A DNA stretch of 64,000 bases, taken from contig CALETE010000012.1 of assembly GCA_937920085.1 (NCBI GenBank), positions 104,501-168,500 of the forward strand, given 5' to 3'. The notes beneath the pieces are model-generated. The model saw only the letters and a program-made list of their open reading frames with translations. It did no database searches and was not told the DNA's origin. The DNA comes from an uncultured Alphaproteobacteria bacterium (GTDB taxonomy: Bacteria; Pseudomonadota; Alphaproteobacteria; Caulobacterales; Caulobacteraceae). Of the stretch, positions 25,415-34,141 are shown one piece after another; the stretch's first letter is position 1, and the number at the start of each line of letters is the position of its first letter. A program made the position numbers and the translations under genes.

Positions 25415-27781
25415 ATGCATAGAACCCGCGCTTCGAGCGCCGCGCTCGCCTCCGGCCTCGCCCTATTATTAGGGTCGACCGCCATTTCTATTCCGATCTC
25501 TGCCCAGGCACAGGGGCAGGCTCCCTTACAGGAGGGCGTTGTTGAGCGCGTCCTGATTGCTGGCAATGAGCGGATCGAGCAATCGACCATACTCTCCTAT
25601 CTTCCGGTGCAGACGGGGGATGCGGTCAATGCGGCAAAGATCGACTTGGCGCTGAAAGCCCTGTTCCGCACCGATCTGTTTTCCGATGTGAAGGTTTCGT
25701 TTTCGAACGGGGACCTGATCATCAATGTGGTGGAAAACCCCATCATTAATAAGGTGGTGTTTGAAGGTAACAGCGGGCTGAAGGAAGATAAGCTTCGGGA
25801 TGAAGTGACCGTGCGTCCCCGGGGTATCTTCACGAAATCCAAGGTCCAATCGGATATCCAGCGCATAATCGAACTCTACCGCCGCTCCGGCCGTATTTCC
25901 GCGACCGTAACGCCCAAGATTGTCGAACTGCCTCAAAAGCGGGTCGATCTTGTGTTTGAAATCAATGAAGGCCCGAAGAGCGGGGTTCTGCGCGTCAACT
26001 TCCTCGGCAATAAAGAGTTTTCTGACAACGACCTGCGTGACGTTGTCGTGACCGAGCAGACCCATTGGTACAAATTCTTTTCGACCAATGCCAATTACGA
26101 CCCTGACCGGTTGGAATACGACAAGGAACAGTTGCGTAAGCACTACCGAAATCGGGGTTTTTACGATTTTCGGATCATCTCTGCGGTGGCTGAGCTGGCC
26201 CCGGACAAAAATGGGTTTGCGGTGACCTATACCCTTGAGGAAGGGCCCCAGTACAAGTTCGGCAAGATCACTGTCGAGACCACCCTCAAGAAACTCGACA
26301 AGGACGTTCTCCAATCGCTGGTCCCGATCCAGTCGGGCGATCTCTATGAGGACGAGCGCATTGAGGGGGCCACAGACGCCCTGACCTTCGCAGCCGGTGC
26401 TGCAGGATTCGCCTCCGTCGACGTGCGTCCGCGCTATACGGCCAACCCCAAGACAAAGCTGGTGGATGTCGTATTCCAGGTCAATGAAGGGCCGAGGGTC
26501 TACGTGAACCGTGTCGACATTGTCGGCAATACCCAGACCCTCGACTATGTCATTCGTCGTGAGATGAACTTGGTTGAAGGCGATGCCTACAATCGCGCCC
26601 TTGTGGATCGCTCGAAGAACAGCATCAAAGGCCTTGGGTTCTTCAAAGAGGTCACCATCACCGAGATTCCGACAGCGAATCCGGACCGGACAGACCTTCA
26701 GGTTAAGGTCGAAGAACAGCCGACCGGGCAATTGTCGTTCAGTGCGGGTTATTCATCGGTCGATCAGTTGGTTCTCGATCTTGGTGTGACTGAGCGCAAC
26801 TTCCGGGGCCGTGGCCAAGATCTGCGTGCCCGGGTGTCGGTCGGCTCTCTCCGTCAGCAGGTGGACTTGTCGTTCACAGAGCCAAGGTTCCTTGATCGAA
26901 ACCTGCGAGCTGGCGTCGACATCTATTCCTATAAGTATGATTTTTCGCAGTATTCTGCCTATCAGACCGCATCCCTCGGCACGAATTTAAGGGCTGGATT
27001 CCCGCTGACCCTGAATTCCGCAATGTCCATGCGCTATGTGCTACGCAATGACGACGTGAAGATCGACAACAGTTATTGTGATCCTACCCAGCCAGTCGTC
27101 TCCTTGTCGCTCTGCGCTCAGCGGGGAAATTTCACAACCTCCTTGGTGGGCTTCGGTCTTTCGAGTGATCACCGTAATGATCCGCTCCACCCGACCCGGG
27201 GCTACTATCTCAACATGACCCAGGACTTTGCCGGTCTTGGCGGGGATGTGAATTATAACAAGATTGAATTCGAAGGCGGTTGGTACCACGGGTTCAACAA
27301 GACCTTTGTTCTCAGCTTGCTGGGCAGTGCTGGCTATGCTGGCGGCTGGGGCGGTGATACGGTTCGGGTGAACGACCGCTTCTACAAAGGCGGCAATACC
27401 TTCCGAGGTTTCCAAACTGCAGGTATCGGCCCGCGGGACACCAATGGCGGGCGATCTGATGCGCTTGGCGGACGGGCCTATGCGATTGGCACGGCGGAAA
27501 TGACCATCCCCACCTTCTTGCCTGAACAATACGGCATTAAGGCCGCGCTCTTTACCGATATCGGTACCCTTGGTTTGCTAGACCGCAAGGACAAGCTCGA
27601 CTCGGCCGGCAAGATTGATCCCAACATTCACGATGATTTGACACTCCGCGCATCAGCAGGTTTGTCTGTCATGTGGAAGTCGCCCATGGGGCCTATTCGC
27701 TTTGACTTCAGCCAAATCCTGTCCAAGGCTAATTATGACCGGACTGAAACCTTCAAATTCTCCACTGCAACGAGTTTCTAG
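25415..27781 (+). CDS. bamA: Outer-membrane protein assembly factor BamA
   Basis: Central beta-barrel of the BAM complex, which folds and inserts outer-membrane proteins. It has 788 residues from ATG 25415, with a signal peptide ending near AQAQG. Five POTRA domains (about 40-440) show repeated VxFEGN and GxFxxxxV patterns, followed by the 16-strand Omp85 barrel, which has the RGF motif in the lid loop (GGNTFRGFQTAG) and a C-terminal strand ending FKFSTATSF. The ATG at 25415 was chosen because it begins the signal peptide; an upstream in-frame ATG (25325) lies inside rseP. Confidence 0.97.
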   Translation: MHRTRASSAALASGLALLLGSTAISIPISAQAQGQAPLQEGVVERVLIAGNERIEQSTILSYLPVQTGDAVNAAKIDLALKALFRTDLFSDVKVSFSNGDLIINVVENPIINKVVFEGNSGLKEDKLRDEVTVRPRGIFTKSKVQSDIQRIIELYRRSGRISATVTPKIVELPQKRVDLVFEINEGPKSGVLRVNFLGNKEFSDNDLRDVVVTEQTHWYKFFSTNANYDPDRLEYDKEQLRKHYRNRGFYDFRIISAVAELAPDKNGFAVTYTLEEGPQYKFGKITVETTLKKLDKDVLQSLVPIQSGDLYEDERIEGATDALTFAAGAAGFASVDVRPRYTANPKTKLVDVVFQVNEGPRVYVNRVDIVGNTQTLDYVIRREMNLVEGDAYNRALVDRSKNSIKGLGFFKEVTITEIPTANPDRTDLQVKVEEQPTGQLSFSAGYSSVDQLVLDLGVTERNFRGRGQDLRARVSVGSLRQQVDLSFTEPRFLDRNLRAGVDIYSYKYDFSQYSAYQTASLGTNLRAGFPLTLNSAMSMRYVLRNDDVKIDNSYCDPTQPVVSLSLCAQRGNFTTSLVGFGLSSDHRNDPLHPTRGYYLNMTQDFAGLGGDVNYNKIEFEGGWYHGFNKTFVLSLLGSAGYAGGWGGDTVRVNDRFYKGGNTFRGFQTAGIGPRDTNGGRSDALGGRAYAIGTAEMTIPTFLPEQYGIKAALFTDIGTLGLLDRKDKLDSAGKIDPNIHDDLTLRASAGLSVMWKSPMGPIRFDFSQILSKANYDRTETFKFSTATSF

Positions 27782-27785
27782 AACC

Positions 27786-28415
27786 ATGAAAACCCAGATC
27801 ACTTCGGCCGTGGCGCTCGCGACGGTTCTTTCGTTTACCGGTGTGGCGTCTGCCTTTGCTCAAGCTGCAGCCGCGCCGCCGCCCCCTCCGGCGGTCACCC
27901 ACGGGCCGGTGGTTCCAGGGGTCTGCATCGTGTCCATTGATGGTGCTATGGGAACCTCCACGGTCGGCAAATATGTGCAAACCCGCATTCAGCAGATCGG
28001 CACGCAGGTTCAGTCTGAACTGAGCGCAGAGCAAACGGCGATCGCAGCAGACGCCAAGGCACTCGACGGTCAGAGGGGAACTCTGGATCAGGCGAGTATT
28101 GATCAAAAGACGTCCGCCCTTCAGCTGCGGGCGAACGCTCTGCAGCGTAAGGCGCAGCTGCGTGAACGTGAAATGCAGGCCACCCAGCAAAAGGCGATTG
28201 GTCGCATCGGTCAGGAAATGGAACCGATCATCCGCGCCTCCTACCAGCAAGCCAAGTGCAGCCTGCTCTTGCAGCGCGATGCGGTCGTTCTGGCCAATCC
28301 TGCCATGGACATCACTCAGTCCGTGGTGGCGGGTCTGAATGTGAAGATCACTCAGTTCGCCTTCGATCGGGAACGCCTGGACCAAGCGACCCCCGGCGGC
28401 CAAACTGGCAACTAG
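27786..28415 (+). CDS. skp: OmpH/Skp-family periplasmic chaperone
   Basis: Periplasmic holdase that carries unfolded outer-membrane proteins to BamA. It has 209 residues with a signal peptide (1-26, cleavage near AFAQA). A short Ala/Pro linker is followed by long, highly charged Gln/Ala/Arg-rich helices (about 65-150), matching the tentacle coiled coils of Skp, and an Ala-rich core. It is longer than E. coli Skp and has two cysteines, in PGVCIVS and AKCSLLL. It starts four bases after bamA, the conserved bamA-skp-lpxD order. Confidence 0.9.
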   Translation: MKTQITSAVALATVLSFTGVASAFAQAAAAPPPPPAVTHGPVVPGVCIVSIDGAMGTSTVGKYVQTRIQQIGTQVQSELSAEQTAIAADAKALDGQRGTLDQASIDQKTSALQLRANALQRKAQLREREMQATQQKAIGRIGQEMEPIIRASYQQAKCSLLLQRDAVVLANPAMDITQSVVAGLNVKITQFAFDRERLDQATPGGQTGN

Positions 28416-28459
28416 AACGACTCGCGAATTCGGCGCGGGTTTATGGATGATCCCGTCGT

Positions 28460-29485
28460 ATGCCTGATATTCGTTTCTATGAAGACCTCGGACCTGTCGC
28501 CCTGGCAGACATTGCTGCGGCGACAGGTTCAGAGTTAGCGGAGGGTTCCGACCCGTCCTTGATGATCCACAAGGTGGCTGTCCTGGCGCGTGCCGACGCG
28601 CAGAGCCTTACCTTTGTTGCCGATAAAAAGTATCTGGCTGATTTGGAAACTTCGGGGGCAGGGGCCTGCGTGGTGCCTCTTCGATTGGCCTCTGAAGCGC
28701 CGGCCAATTGTTCCGTGCTTGTCGCTAAGAACCCTCAGGCTGTTTATGCCCTGGCAGCGCTCATGCTGCATCGTCCGCACCGGCATTCTGGAACGGCTTG
28801 CATCTCACCGGATGCTAGGCTTGAGGACGGCGTTGACCTCGCACCGGGGGTCGTCATTGGCCAAGGCGCGCAAATTGGGCGGGGAACCCAGATAGGCGCT
28901 AATACGGTTATTGGGCCCGGTGTCACCATCGGTCGCAATTGTCGGATCGGCTCCAATGTGTCGATCTCCTTTGCTATGATCGGAGATCGCGTCATGATCT
29001 ACTCAAACGCTGTGATCGGCGAAGCTGGGTTTGGTGCAACCCTTGGCCCATCGGGCATTATAGATATTCCTCAGTTGGGCCGGGTTATCATCCAAGATGG
29101 GGTCACCCTGGGTGCTGGGGTAACCGTGGATCGCGGGGCCTATGAGGACACCTCGATTGGCGAGAACACCAAGATCGATAACCTTGTTCATATTGGCCAC
29201 AATACCAAGGTCGGCCGCAACTGTGTCATGGCGGCGTTTGTTGGGATTTCGGGTAGTGTCACAATCGGTGACGGTGCGCGGTTCGGTGGACGCGCTGGTA
29301 TCGCCGATCACATCACCATCGGCGACGGTGCCCAGGTGGGCGGTGCTGCCGGCGTACTGAAGGATATTCCAGCTGGTGAAACTTGGAGCGGCTATCCAGC
29401 CCAACCCCTGAGGAAGTGGCTCAGGGAAGTGAACTGGCTATCGAAATCTGCGGCGCGGCCGCGGTCCGGGGGAAATGATGAGTGA
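28460..29485 (+). CDS. lpxD: UDP-3-O-acylglucosamine N-acyltransferase
   Basis: Third lipid A step: adds a second hydroxyacyl chain to UDP-3-O-acyl-glucosamine using acyl-ACP. It has 341 residues. The N-terminal uridine-binding domain (about 1-105) leads to a left-handed beta-helix of hexapeptide repeats (about 110-300; IGANTVIGPGVTIG, IDNLVHIGHNTKVG) containing the catalytic His region, and a C-terminal helix. ATG 28460 is used. The 3' end overlaps fabZ by up to 11 bases, showing coupling with the next gene. Confidence 0.96.
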   Translation: MPDIRFYEDLGPVALADIAAATGSELAEGSDPSLMIHKVAVLARADAQSLTFVADKKYLADLETSGAGACVVPLRLASEAPANCSVLVAKNPQAVYALAALMLHRPHRHSGTACISPDARLEDGVDLAPGVVIGQGAQIGRGTQIGANTVIGPGVTIGRNCRIGSNVSISFAMIGDRVMIYSNAVIGEAGFGATLGPSGIIDIPQLGRVIIQDGVTLGAGVTVDRGAYEDTSIGENTKIDNLVHIGHNTKVGRNCVMAAFVGISGSVTIGDGARFGGRAGIADHITIGDGAQVGGAAGVLKDIPAGETWSGYPAQPLRKWLREVNWLSKSAARPRSGGNDE

Positions 29486-29957
29486 AGCTGAGGCCAAAGC
29501 TAAATCAGGGATATCGATTGATATTGCTGAAATTCTTGTTCGGATTCCGCACCGCTTTCCATTCCTGCTGGTCGACAGGGCGGAAGACTATGTGGCGGGC
29601 GAAAGCATTGTAGGCATCAAGGCGGTCACCTTTAATGAGCCGTTTTTCCAGGGGCATTTCCCAGACTATCCGGTCATGCCGGGCGTCTTGATCATTGAGG
29701 CCATCGCTCAGTCAGGGGCCATTCTCATGTCAAAGACCCTGGATGTTGATCCCCGGGGTAAGACCATCCTGTTCGCCTCGGTCGACAATTGCCGGTTCCG
29801 CCATCCCGTCAGGCCCGGCGATCTGCTCAGGCTCGAAGTCCGGGTTGAAAAGGCCCGAGGCGGACTGTTCAAATTCCATGGTCGCGCCATGGTCGGCGAT
29901 AAAATGGCTGCGGAGTGCGACTACGCCGCCATGCTGGTGGAGACCCCAACCTCATGA
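29475..29957 (+). CDS. fabZ: 3-hydroxyacyl-[acyl-carrier-protein] dehydratase FabZ
   Basis: Dehydrates 3-hydroxyacyl-ACP in fatty acid elongation, and so competes with LpxA and LpxD for the same precursors. It has 160 residues with the hot-dog fold. Signatures are PHRFPFLLVDR and the catalytic HFPDYPVMPGVLIIEAIAQS with its His and Glu. Two adjacent ATGs (29475 and 29478) are possible starts after GGGGGA. It overlaps lpxD at its 5' end and lpxA (ATGA) at its 3' end, the conserved lpxD-fabZ-lpxA arrangement. Confidence 0.96.
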   Translation: MMSEAEAKAKSGISIDIAEILVRIPHRFPFLLVDRAEDYVAGESIVGIKAVTFNEPFFQGHFPDYPVMPGVLIIEAIAQSGAILMSKTLDVDPRGKTILFASVDNCRFRHPVRPGDLLRLEVRVEKARGGLFKFHGRAMVGDKMAAECDYAAMLVETPTS

Positions 29958-30751
29958 GCGTGGACATCCACCCAACGGCCATCGTTGCCCCAGGCGCACA
30001 GCTGGGGGCGGAGGTTTCCGTCGGACCGTATTGCGTCCTTGGCGACCATGTGAAGATCGGCGACCGGACAAAAATCCTGACCCATGCGGTCATCGAGGGC
30101 CACACCACGATCGGGTCTGACTGCACGGTCCGCAATTTTGCCAACCTCGGCGGGCCTCCGCACCACACAGGATATAATGGCGAGCCGACCGAGCTGATCA
30201 TTGGCGACCGGAACAAGATCTGGGAGCACGTCACCATGCATATCGGCACCCCCGGTGGCGGAGGTGTGACCCGGGTGGGCAATGACGGTATGTTCATGGC
30301 CACCAGCCATGTTGGACATGACTGTCACGTCGGCGATAATGTCATCCTGGCGCACTCAGCCACCCTTGGCGGCCATGTGGATGTCGGGGATTTCGTCATG
30401 GTCAGCGGCTTGGCGGCTGTGCACCAGTATTGCCGGGTCGGACGCTACTCCTTCATCGGCGGCCTCGCGGCTGTGACCAAGGATGTCATTCCTTACGGCT
30501 TGGTCTGGGGAAACCACGCCCACCTGGAGGGACTCAATCTTGTGGGTCTAAAGCGCCGTGATTTTTCCCGTGAGACCATTTCCGAACTGCGCTCAGCCTA
30601 TCGACTGCTGTTTGCCGAGGAGGGTACTTTCCAGGAGCGCGTCGATGATACGGCGACGACCTTCGGTCACAGCGCACCTGTGATGGAGATCATTGAGTTC
30701 ATTCGCGCTGAAGGCAATCGCCCCCTCTGCCTGCCCGAGCGCGAGGTCTAG
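29954..30751 (+). CDS. lpxA: UDP-N-acetylglucosamine acyltransferase
   Basis: First lipid A step: moves a 3-hydroxyacyl chain from ACP to UDP-GlcNAc. It has 265 residues, the normal length. Hexapeptide-repeat beta-helix (about 1-185) includes ATSHVGHDCHVGDN with catalytic His122 (equivalent to E. coli His125), followed by a helical C-terminus ending NRPLCLPEREV. ATG 29954 overlaps the fabZ stop as ATGA, and is preferred over an in-frame start at 29915 that adds 13 atypical residues. The GTG of lpxI follows immediately. Confidence 0.96.
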   Translation: MSVDIHPTAIVAPGAQLGAEVSVGPYCVLGDHVKIGDRTKILTHAVIEGHTTIGSDCTVRNFANLGGPPHHTGYNGEPTELIIGDRNKIWEHVTMHIGTPGGGGVTRVGNDGMFMATSHVGHDCHVGDNVILAHSATLGGHVDVGDFVMVSGLAAVHQYCRVGRYSFIGGLAAVTKDVIPYGLVWGNHAHLEGLNLVGLKRRDFSRETISELRSAYRLLFAEEGTFQERVDDTATTFGHSAPVMEIIEFIRAEGNRPLCLPEREV

Positions 30752-31591
30752 GTGGCGGGAAAGCTTGGCCTTATCGCCGGCGGTGGAACCCTGCCGGTGG
30801 AAATCGCTCAGCATTGTGAGCAGGCTGGGCGGGAGGTCTTCATCGCGCGACTGAAGGGATTTGCCGGTCCTGAGCTTGAGGCCTTTACCGGTTCTGACGT
30901 CGGCCTCGCCGAGGTTGGCAAATGCATCAAATTGTTGAAGCGTGCCGGCTGTAAATCGGTCTGCCTCGTGGGGAATGTAAGTCGACCCGACTTTGCTTCG
31001 CTGAAGCCTGATCTGCGGGGCATAGCCATTTTGCCCGCGGTCATCATGGCGGCCCGTAAGGGGGATGACGCCCTATTGCGAGTCATACTTGCAGAGTTTT
31101 CCAAGGAAGGCTTCCTGATCGAAGGTGCCCATGAGGCCAAGAGCGACCTGACGCTCAGGTCTGGCGCTCTTGGGCGTATTGCACCTCAATCGCATCACAA
31201 AGCAGATATCGCGCGTGCTTTATTGGTGGCCCGGAAAATTGGTGAACTGGATATAGGTCAAGGTGCGGTTGTCTGTGATGGCCTCGTCTTAGCCGTCGAA
31301 GCGCAAGAGGGCACCGATGCCATGCTGCGGCGCGTTGCCAACGAATTACCTGGGGCTATCCGTGGCCAGGCGGGGGCCTATCGCGGGGTCCTGGCCAAGG
31401 CTCCAAAGCCCATACAAGACACCAAGGTAGATATGCCGACCATAGGGCTGGCAACGATTCAGCGGGTTGCTGCAGCGGGCTTGGCGGGCATTGTCGGCGA
31501 GGCTGGACGTTTGTTGGTGCTTGATCGAGATCAGGTCATCGCCTTGGCCGATGAACTTGGGCTTTTTATATACGGCGTGGAGCCAGAGTAA
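30752..31591 (+). CDS. lpxI: UDP-2,3-diacylglucosamine pyrophosphatase LpxI
   Basis: Cleaves UDP-2,3-diacylglucosamine to lipid X and UMP, replacing LpxH in alphaproteobacteria. It has 279 residues. The two-domain LpxI (DUF1009) family is recognised from GLIAGGGTLPVEIA at the N-terminus, GFLIEGAHE, the RIAPQSHHKADIARAL stretch and VCDGLVLAVEAQEGTDAML. The GTG start immediately follows the lpxA stop. This enzyme was first characterised in Caulobacter crescentus, which supports the placement of the organism. Confidence 0.95.
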   Translation: MAGKLGLIAGGGTLPVEIAQHCEQAGREVFIARLKGFAGPELEAFTGSDVGLAEVGKCIKLLKRAGCKSVCLVGNVSRPDFASLKPDLRGIAILPAVIMAARKGDDALLRVILAEFSKEGFLIEGAHEAKSDLTLRSGALGRIAPQSHHKADIARALLVARKIGELDIGQGAVVCDGLVLAVEAQEGTDAMLRRVANELPGAIRGQAGAYRGVLAKAPKPIQDTKVDMPTIGLATIQRVAAAGLAGIVGEAGRLLVLDRDQVIALADELGLFIYGVEPE

Positions 31592-31592
31592 T

Positions 31593-32759
31593 ATGACCCG
31601 TCCCCTTTGCGTCATGCTGGTTGCGACCGAAGCGTCCGGCGATGATCGCGGGGCTGGATTGGCTGCGGCCCTGCGCGAGAAGCTTGGCGATAAGGTGCGC
31701 TTCATCGGTGCCGGCGGCGAGAAGATGGCGGCTGAAGGTATTCAGTCGGTTTTCGATATCTCAGAGCTGTCGATCCTGGGGGTCGTCGACGCCCTGGCGA
31801 TTTATCGCCGTGCCATGCAGTTGGTGAACCTAGCGGTGGACCTCGCGATCCGAGAAAAGCCCGATGCCGTCGTGCTGATTGACTCCTGGGCCTTCAGTGT
31901 ACGGGTGGCAAACCGTATCCGGAAACAGGCCCCGAATATTCCGCTTATCAAATATGTGGCACCCCAGGTCTGGGCATGGCGCCGTGGTCGCGCCAAGACC
32001 CTTGCCCGCGCTGTGGATCATCTGCTTTCCATCCATAGCTTTGATGCGCCGTATTTCGAGGCGGAAGGTCTGCCGACAACATTTGTTGGGAATGCCGCCC
32101 TGGGCATCGATTTTCGGGATTCTGATCCAATGCGCATAAGGCGCGAGCTGGGTATTGCGGATCAGGCTGAGGTCCTGCTCGTTCTGCCTGGGTCCCGTCC
32201 CAGCGAGATCCGTCGGGTGCTGCCCCCCTTTGCTGAGGCTGTTGCCAAGCTTCAGGCTGCTCGCCCTGATCTTCAGGTCATAATTCCTGCAGCCCCAACG
32301 GTTGCTGGTGCCGTTCGTAGCGCTGTGGAGGCTTGGGCCATCAAGCCCCATATCGTTGAAGGCGACAGGGCGAAATATGACGCCATGAAAGCAGCCACTG
32401 TGGCCTTGGCCTGTTCAGGCACAGTGACCATCGAATTGGCCCTGGCGGGGTGCCCCATGGTGGTGGCCTACAAGATCGATGGCCTGACCTATGCCCTGGT
32501 CAATTGGCTGGTCCGCCGTCCGATTACGCTGTTCAATATTGCGGCCAAGAGCATGGTCGCCCCGGAATTCATTCAGGAAGACTGCACTGGAACGCAGCTG
32601 GCCGCAGCCATCGCTGAGCGGCTTGATGACCCCGCCTTGAGGGCGGCCCAGGCGGCCGAGCAGCTTGCTGCATTGGACATTATGGGGCGGGGAGGGCCAG
32701 ATCCTTCAATCGCTGCAGCCGCGGCTGTGGTCACGATTGTCGGTGCGCAAAGGCCCTGA
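31593..32759 (+). CDS. lpxB: Lipid-A-disaccharide synthase
   Basis: GT19 glycosyltransferase joining lipid X to UDP-diacylglucosamine. It has 388 residues. Motifs are MLVATEASGDDRGAGLAAAL near the N-terminus (from residue 8), KYVAPQVWAWRRGRAKTLAR, LLVLPGSRPSEIRR and ACSGTVTIELALAGCPMVVAY. ATG 31593 lies one base after the lpxI stop; an in-frame ATG at 31467 lies inside lpxI and is rejected. This is the last gene of the long plus-strand lipid A run and converges on gltA. Confidence 0.96.
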   Translation: MTRPLCVMLVATEASGDDRGAGLAAALREKLGDKVRFIGAGGEKMAAEGIQSVFDISELSILGVVDALAIYRRAMQLVNLAVDLAIREKPDAVVLIDSWAFSVRVANRIRKQAPNIPLIKYVAPQVWAWRRGRAKTLARAVDHLLSIHSFDAPYFEAEGLPTTFVGNAALGIDFRDSDPMRIRRELGIADQAEVLLVLPGSRPSEIRRVLPPFAEAVAKLQAARPDLQVIIPAAPTVAGAVRSAVEAWAIKPHIVEGDRAKYDAMKAATVALACSGTVTIELALAGCPMVVAYKIDGLTYALVNWLVRRPITLFNIAAKSMVAPEFIQEDCTGTQLAAAIAERLDDPALRAAQAAEQLAALDIMGRGGPDPSIAAAAAVVTIVGAQRP

Positions 32760-32794
32760 AAAGAAAAGGCCCTGAACCGGGGAGGTTCAGGGCC
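32758..32794 (-). terminator. Intrinsic terminator of gltA
   Basis: On the minus strand a perfect 11-bp stem (plus-strand arms GGCCCTGAACC 32768-32778 and GGTTCAGGGCC 32784-32794) with a 5-base loop is followed by TTTTCTTTTC. It begins 8 bases after the gltA stop. On the plus strand it may also end lpxB transcription, but no T-run follows there. Confidence 0.9.
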
Positions 32795-32801
32795 GATTGC
32801 C

Positions 32802-34085
32802 TTAGGGACGCTTGTTGATGTCCACATAATCCCGGTGCGGGGCACCGGTGTAGATTTGCCGCGGGCGGCCGATCTTCTGCAACGGATCCTCGATCATTTC
32901 GCGCCATTGGGAAATCCAGCCCACGGTGCGCGCCAAGGCAAAGAGCACGGTGAACATTTCCGGCGGGAAGCCGAGGGCACGCAGGGTGATGCCCGAATAG
33001 AAATCGACGTTCGGGTAAAGCTTGCGCTCAATGAAGTAAGGATCGCTGAGGGCGACCTTTTCCAGCTCCATTGCCACCTTCAGCAAGGGGTCGTCCTGCA
33101 GGCCGACTTCCGCCAGGACTTCGTGGCAGGTCTTCTGCATGACCGTCGCCCGGGGGTCGTAGTTCTTGTAGACCCGGTGACCAAAGCCCATGAGGCGATA
33201 CCGACGATCCTTCACGCCCTGAACGTATTCAGGAATGGCTTCGACCGTACCGATTTCCTTGAGCATGTTGAGGGCTTCTTCGTTGGCCCCCCCATGGCTT
33301 GGGCCCCAGAGGCAGGCAATGCCAGCGGCAATACAGGCAAAGGGGTTCGCGCCCGATGAGCCGGCCAGACGCACGGTTGAGGTCGAGGCGTTTTGCTCAT
33401 GGTCAGCATGGAGGATGAAAATCCGATCCATGGCCCGGGTCAGGACTGGATTTGGCTTCCAGTCTTCTGCCGGCACTGAGAAGCACATGCGCAGGAAGTT
33501 TTCTGCATAGGATAGGTCATTGCGCGGATGCACAAAGGGCTGGCCGCGGAAATACTTGAAGGCCCGTGCCGCGATGGTGGGCATCTTGGCGATCAGCCGA
33601 TGGGACGAGATCATCCGCTGCTGCGGGTCATCCACATTGGTGCTGTCATGATAGAAGGCAGACAGAGCTCCCACAGCGCCAACCATAATCGCCATGGGGT
33701 GAGCGTCGCGGCGGAAGCCCATGAAGAACCGATCAAACTGCTCGTGGAGCATGGTGTGATAGGTGATGGTGTGTTCGAACTCTTCGAATTCCTTAGCGCT
33801 CGGGAGTTCGCCATGCAGAAGCAGGTAGCAGACTTCCAAAAAGCTTGAGCGCTCTGCCAGCTGATCAATTGGATAGCCGCGGTGCAACAAAATGCCCTTG
33901 TCACCATCGATGAAGGTGATCTTGCTTTCGCAGGAGGCCGTCGAGGTGAATCCAGGGTCGTAGGTGAAAACGTCTGCTTCCGCATACAGCTTTCGGATGT
34001 CAACGACGGCCGGGCCGTCTGTGCCCTTTAGAATGGGCATTTCGACGGTTGTCCCGCCGACTGTGATCTTGGCCGTATCGCCCAT
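32802..34085 (-). CDS. gltA: Citrate synthase (type II)
   Basis: Condenses oxaloacetate and acetyl-CoA at the entry of the TCA cycle. It has 427 residues, the length of the NADH-sensitive hexameric proteobacterial type. Conserved parts are FIDGDKGILLHRGYPIDQLA, SSGANPFACIAAGIACLWGP, HGGANEEALNML and GFGHRVYKNYDPRA with the active-site His and Asp region. ATG 34085 follows GAGGGG. The AT-rich stretch just upstream has a TATAAG that could be the -10 element. A strong terminator follows, so it is probably monocistronic. Confidence 0.97.
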   Translation of the reverse strand: MGDTAKITVGGTTVEMPILKGTDGPAVVDIRKLYAEADVFTYDPGFTSTASCESKITFIDGDKGILLHRGYPIDQLAERSSFLEVCYLLLHGELPSAKEFEEFEHTITYHTMLHEQFDRFFMGFRRDAHPMAIMVGAVGALSAFYHDSTNVDDPQQRMISSHRLIAKMPTIAARAFKYFRGQPFVHPRNDLSYAENFLRMCFSVPAEDWKPNPVLTRAMDRIFILHADHEQNASTSTVRLAGSSGANPFACIAAGIACLWGPSHGGANEEALNMLKEIGTVEAIPEYVQGVKDRRYRLMGFGHRVYKNYDPRATVMQKTCHEVLAEVGLQDDPLLKVAMELEKVALSDPYFIERKLYPNVDFYSGITLRALGFPPEMFTVLFALARTVGWISQWREMIEDPLQKIGRPRQIYTGAPHRDYVDINKRP

Positions 34086-34141
34086 ATTATCCCCTCGAAT
34101 AAGGATTTCAAAAACCGATCTTATATTTGCCTTATACCGCC

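Noticed and set aside
25526..26731. A 401-codon open frame on the minus strand
   Set aside because: It lies wholly opposite bamA, whose protein is strongly conserved. High-GC codon bias leaves long open antisense frames, and this one has no recognisable motif.
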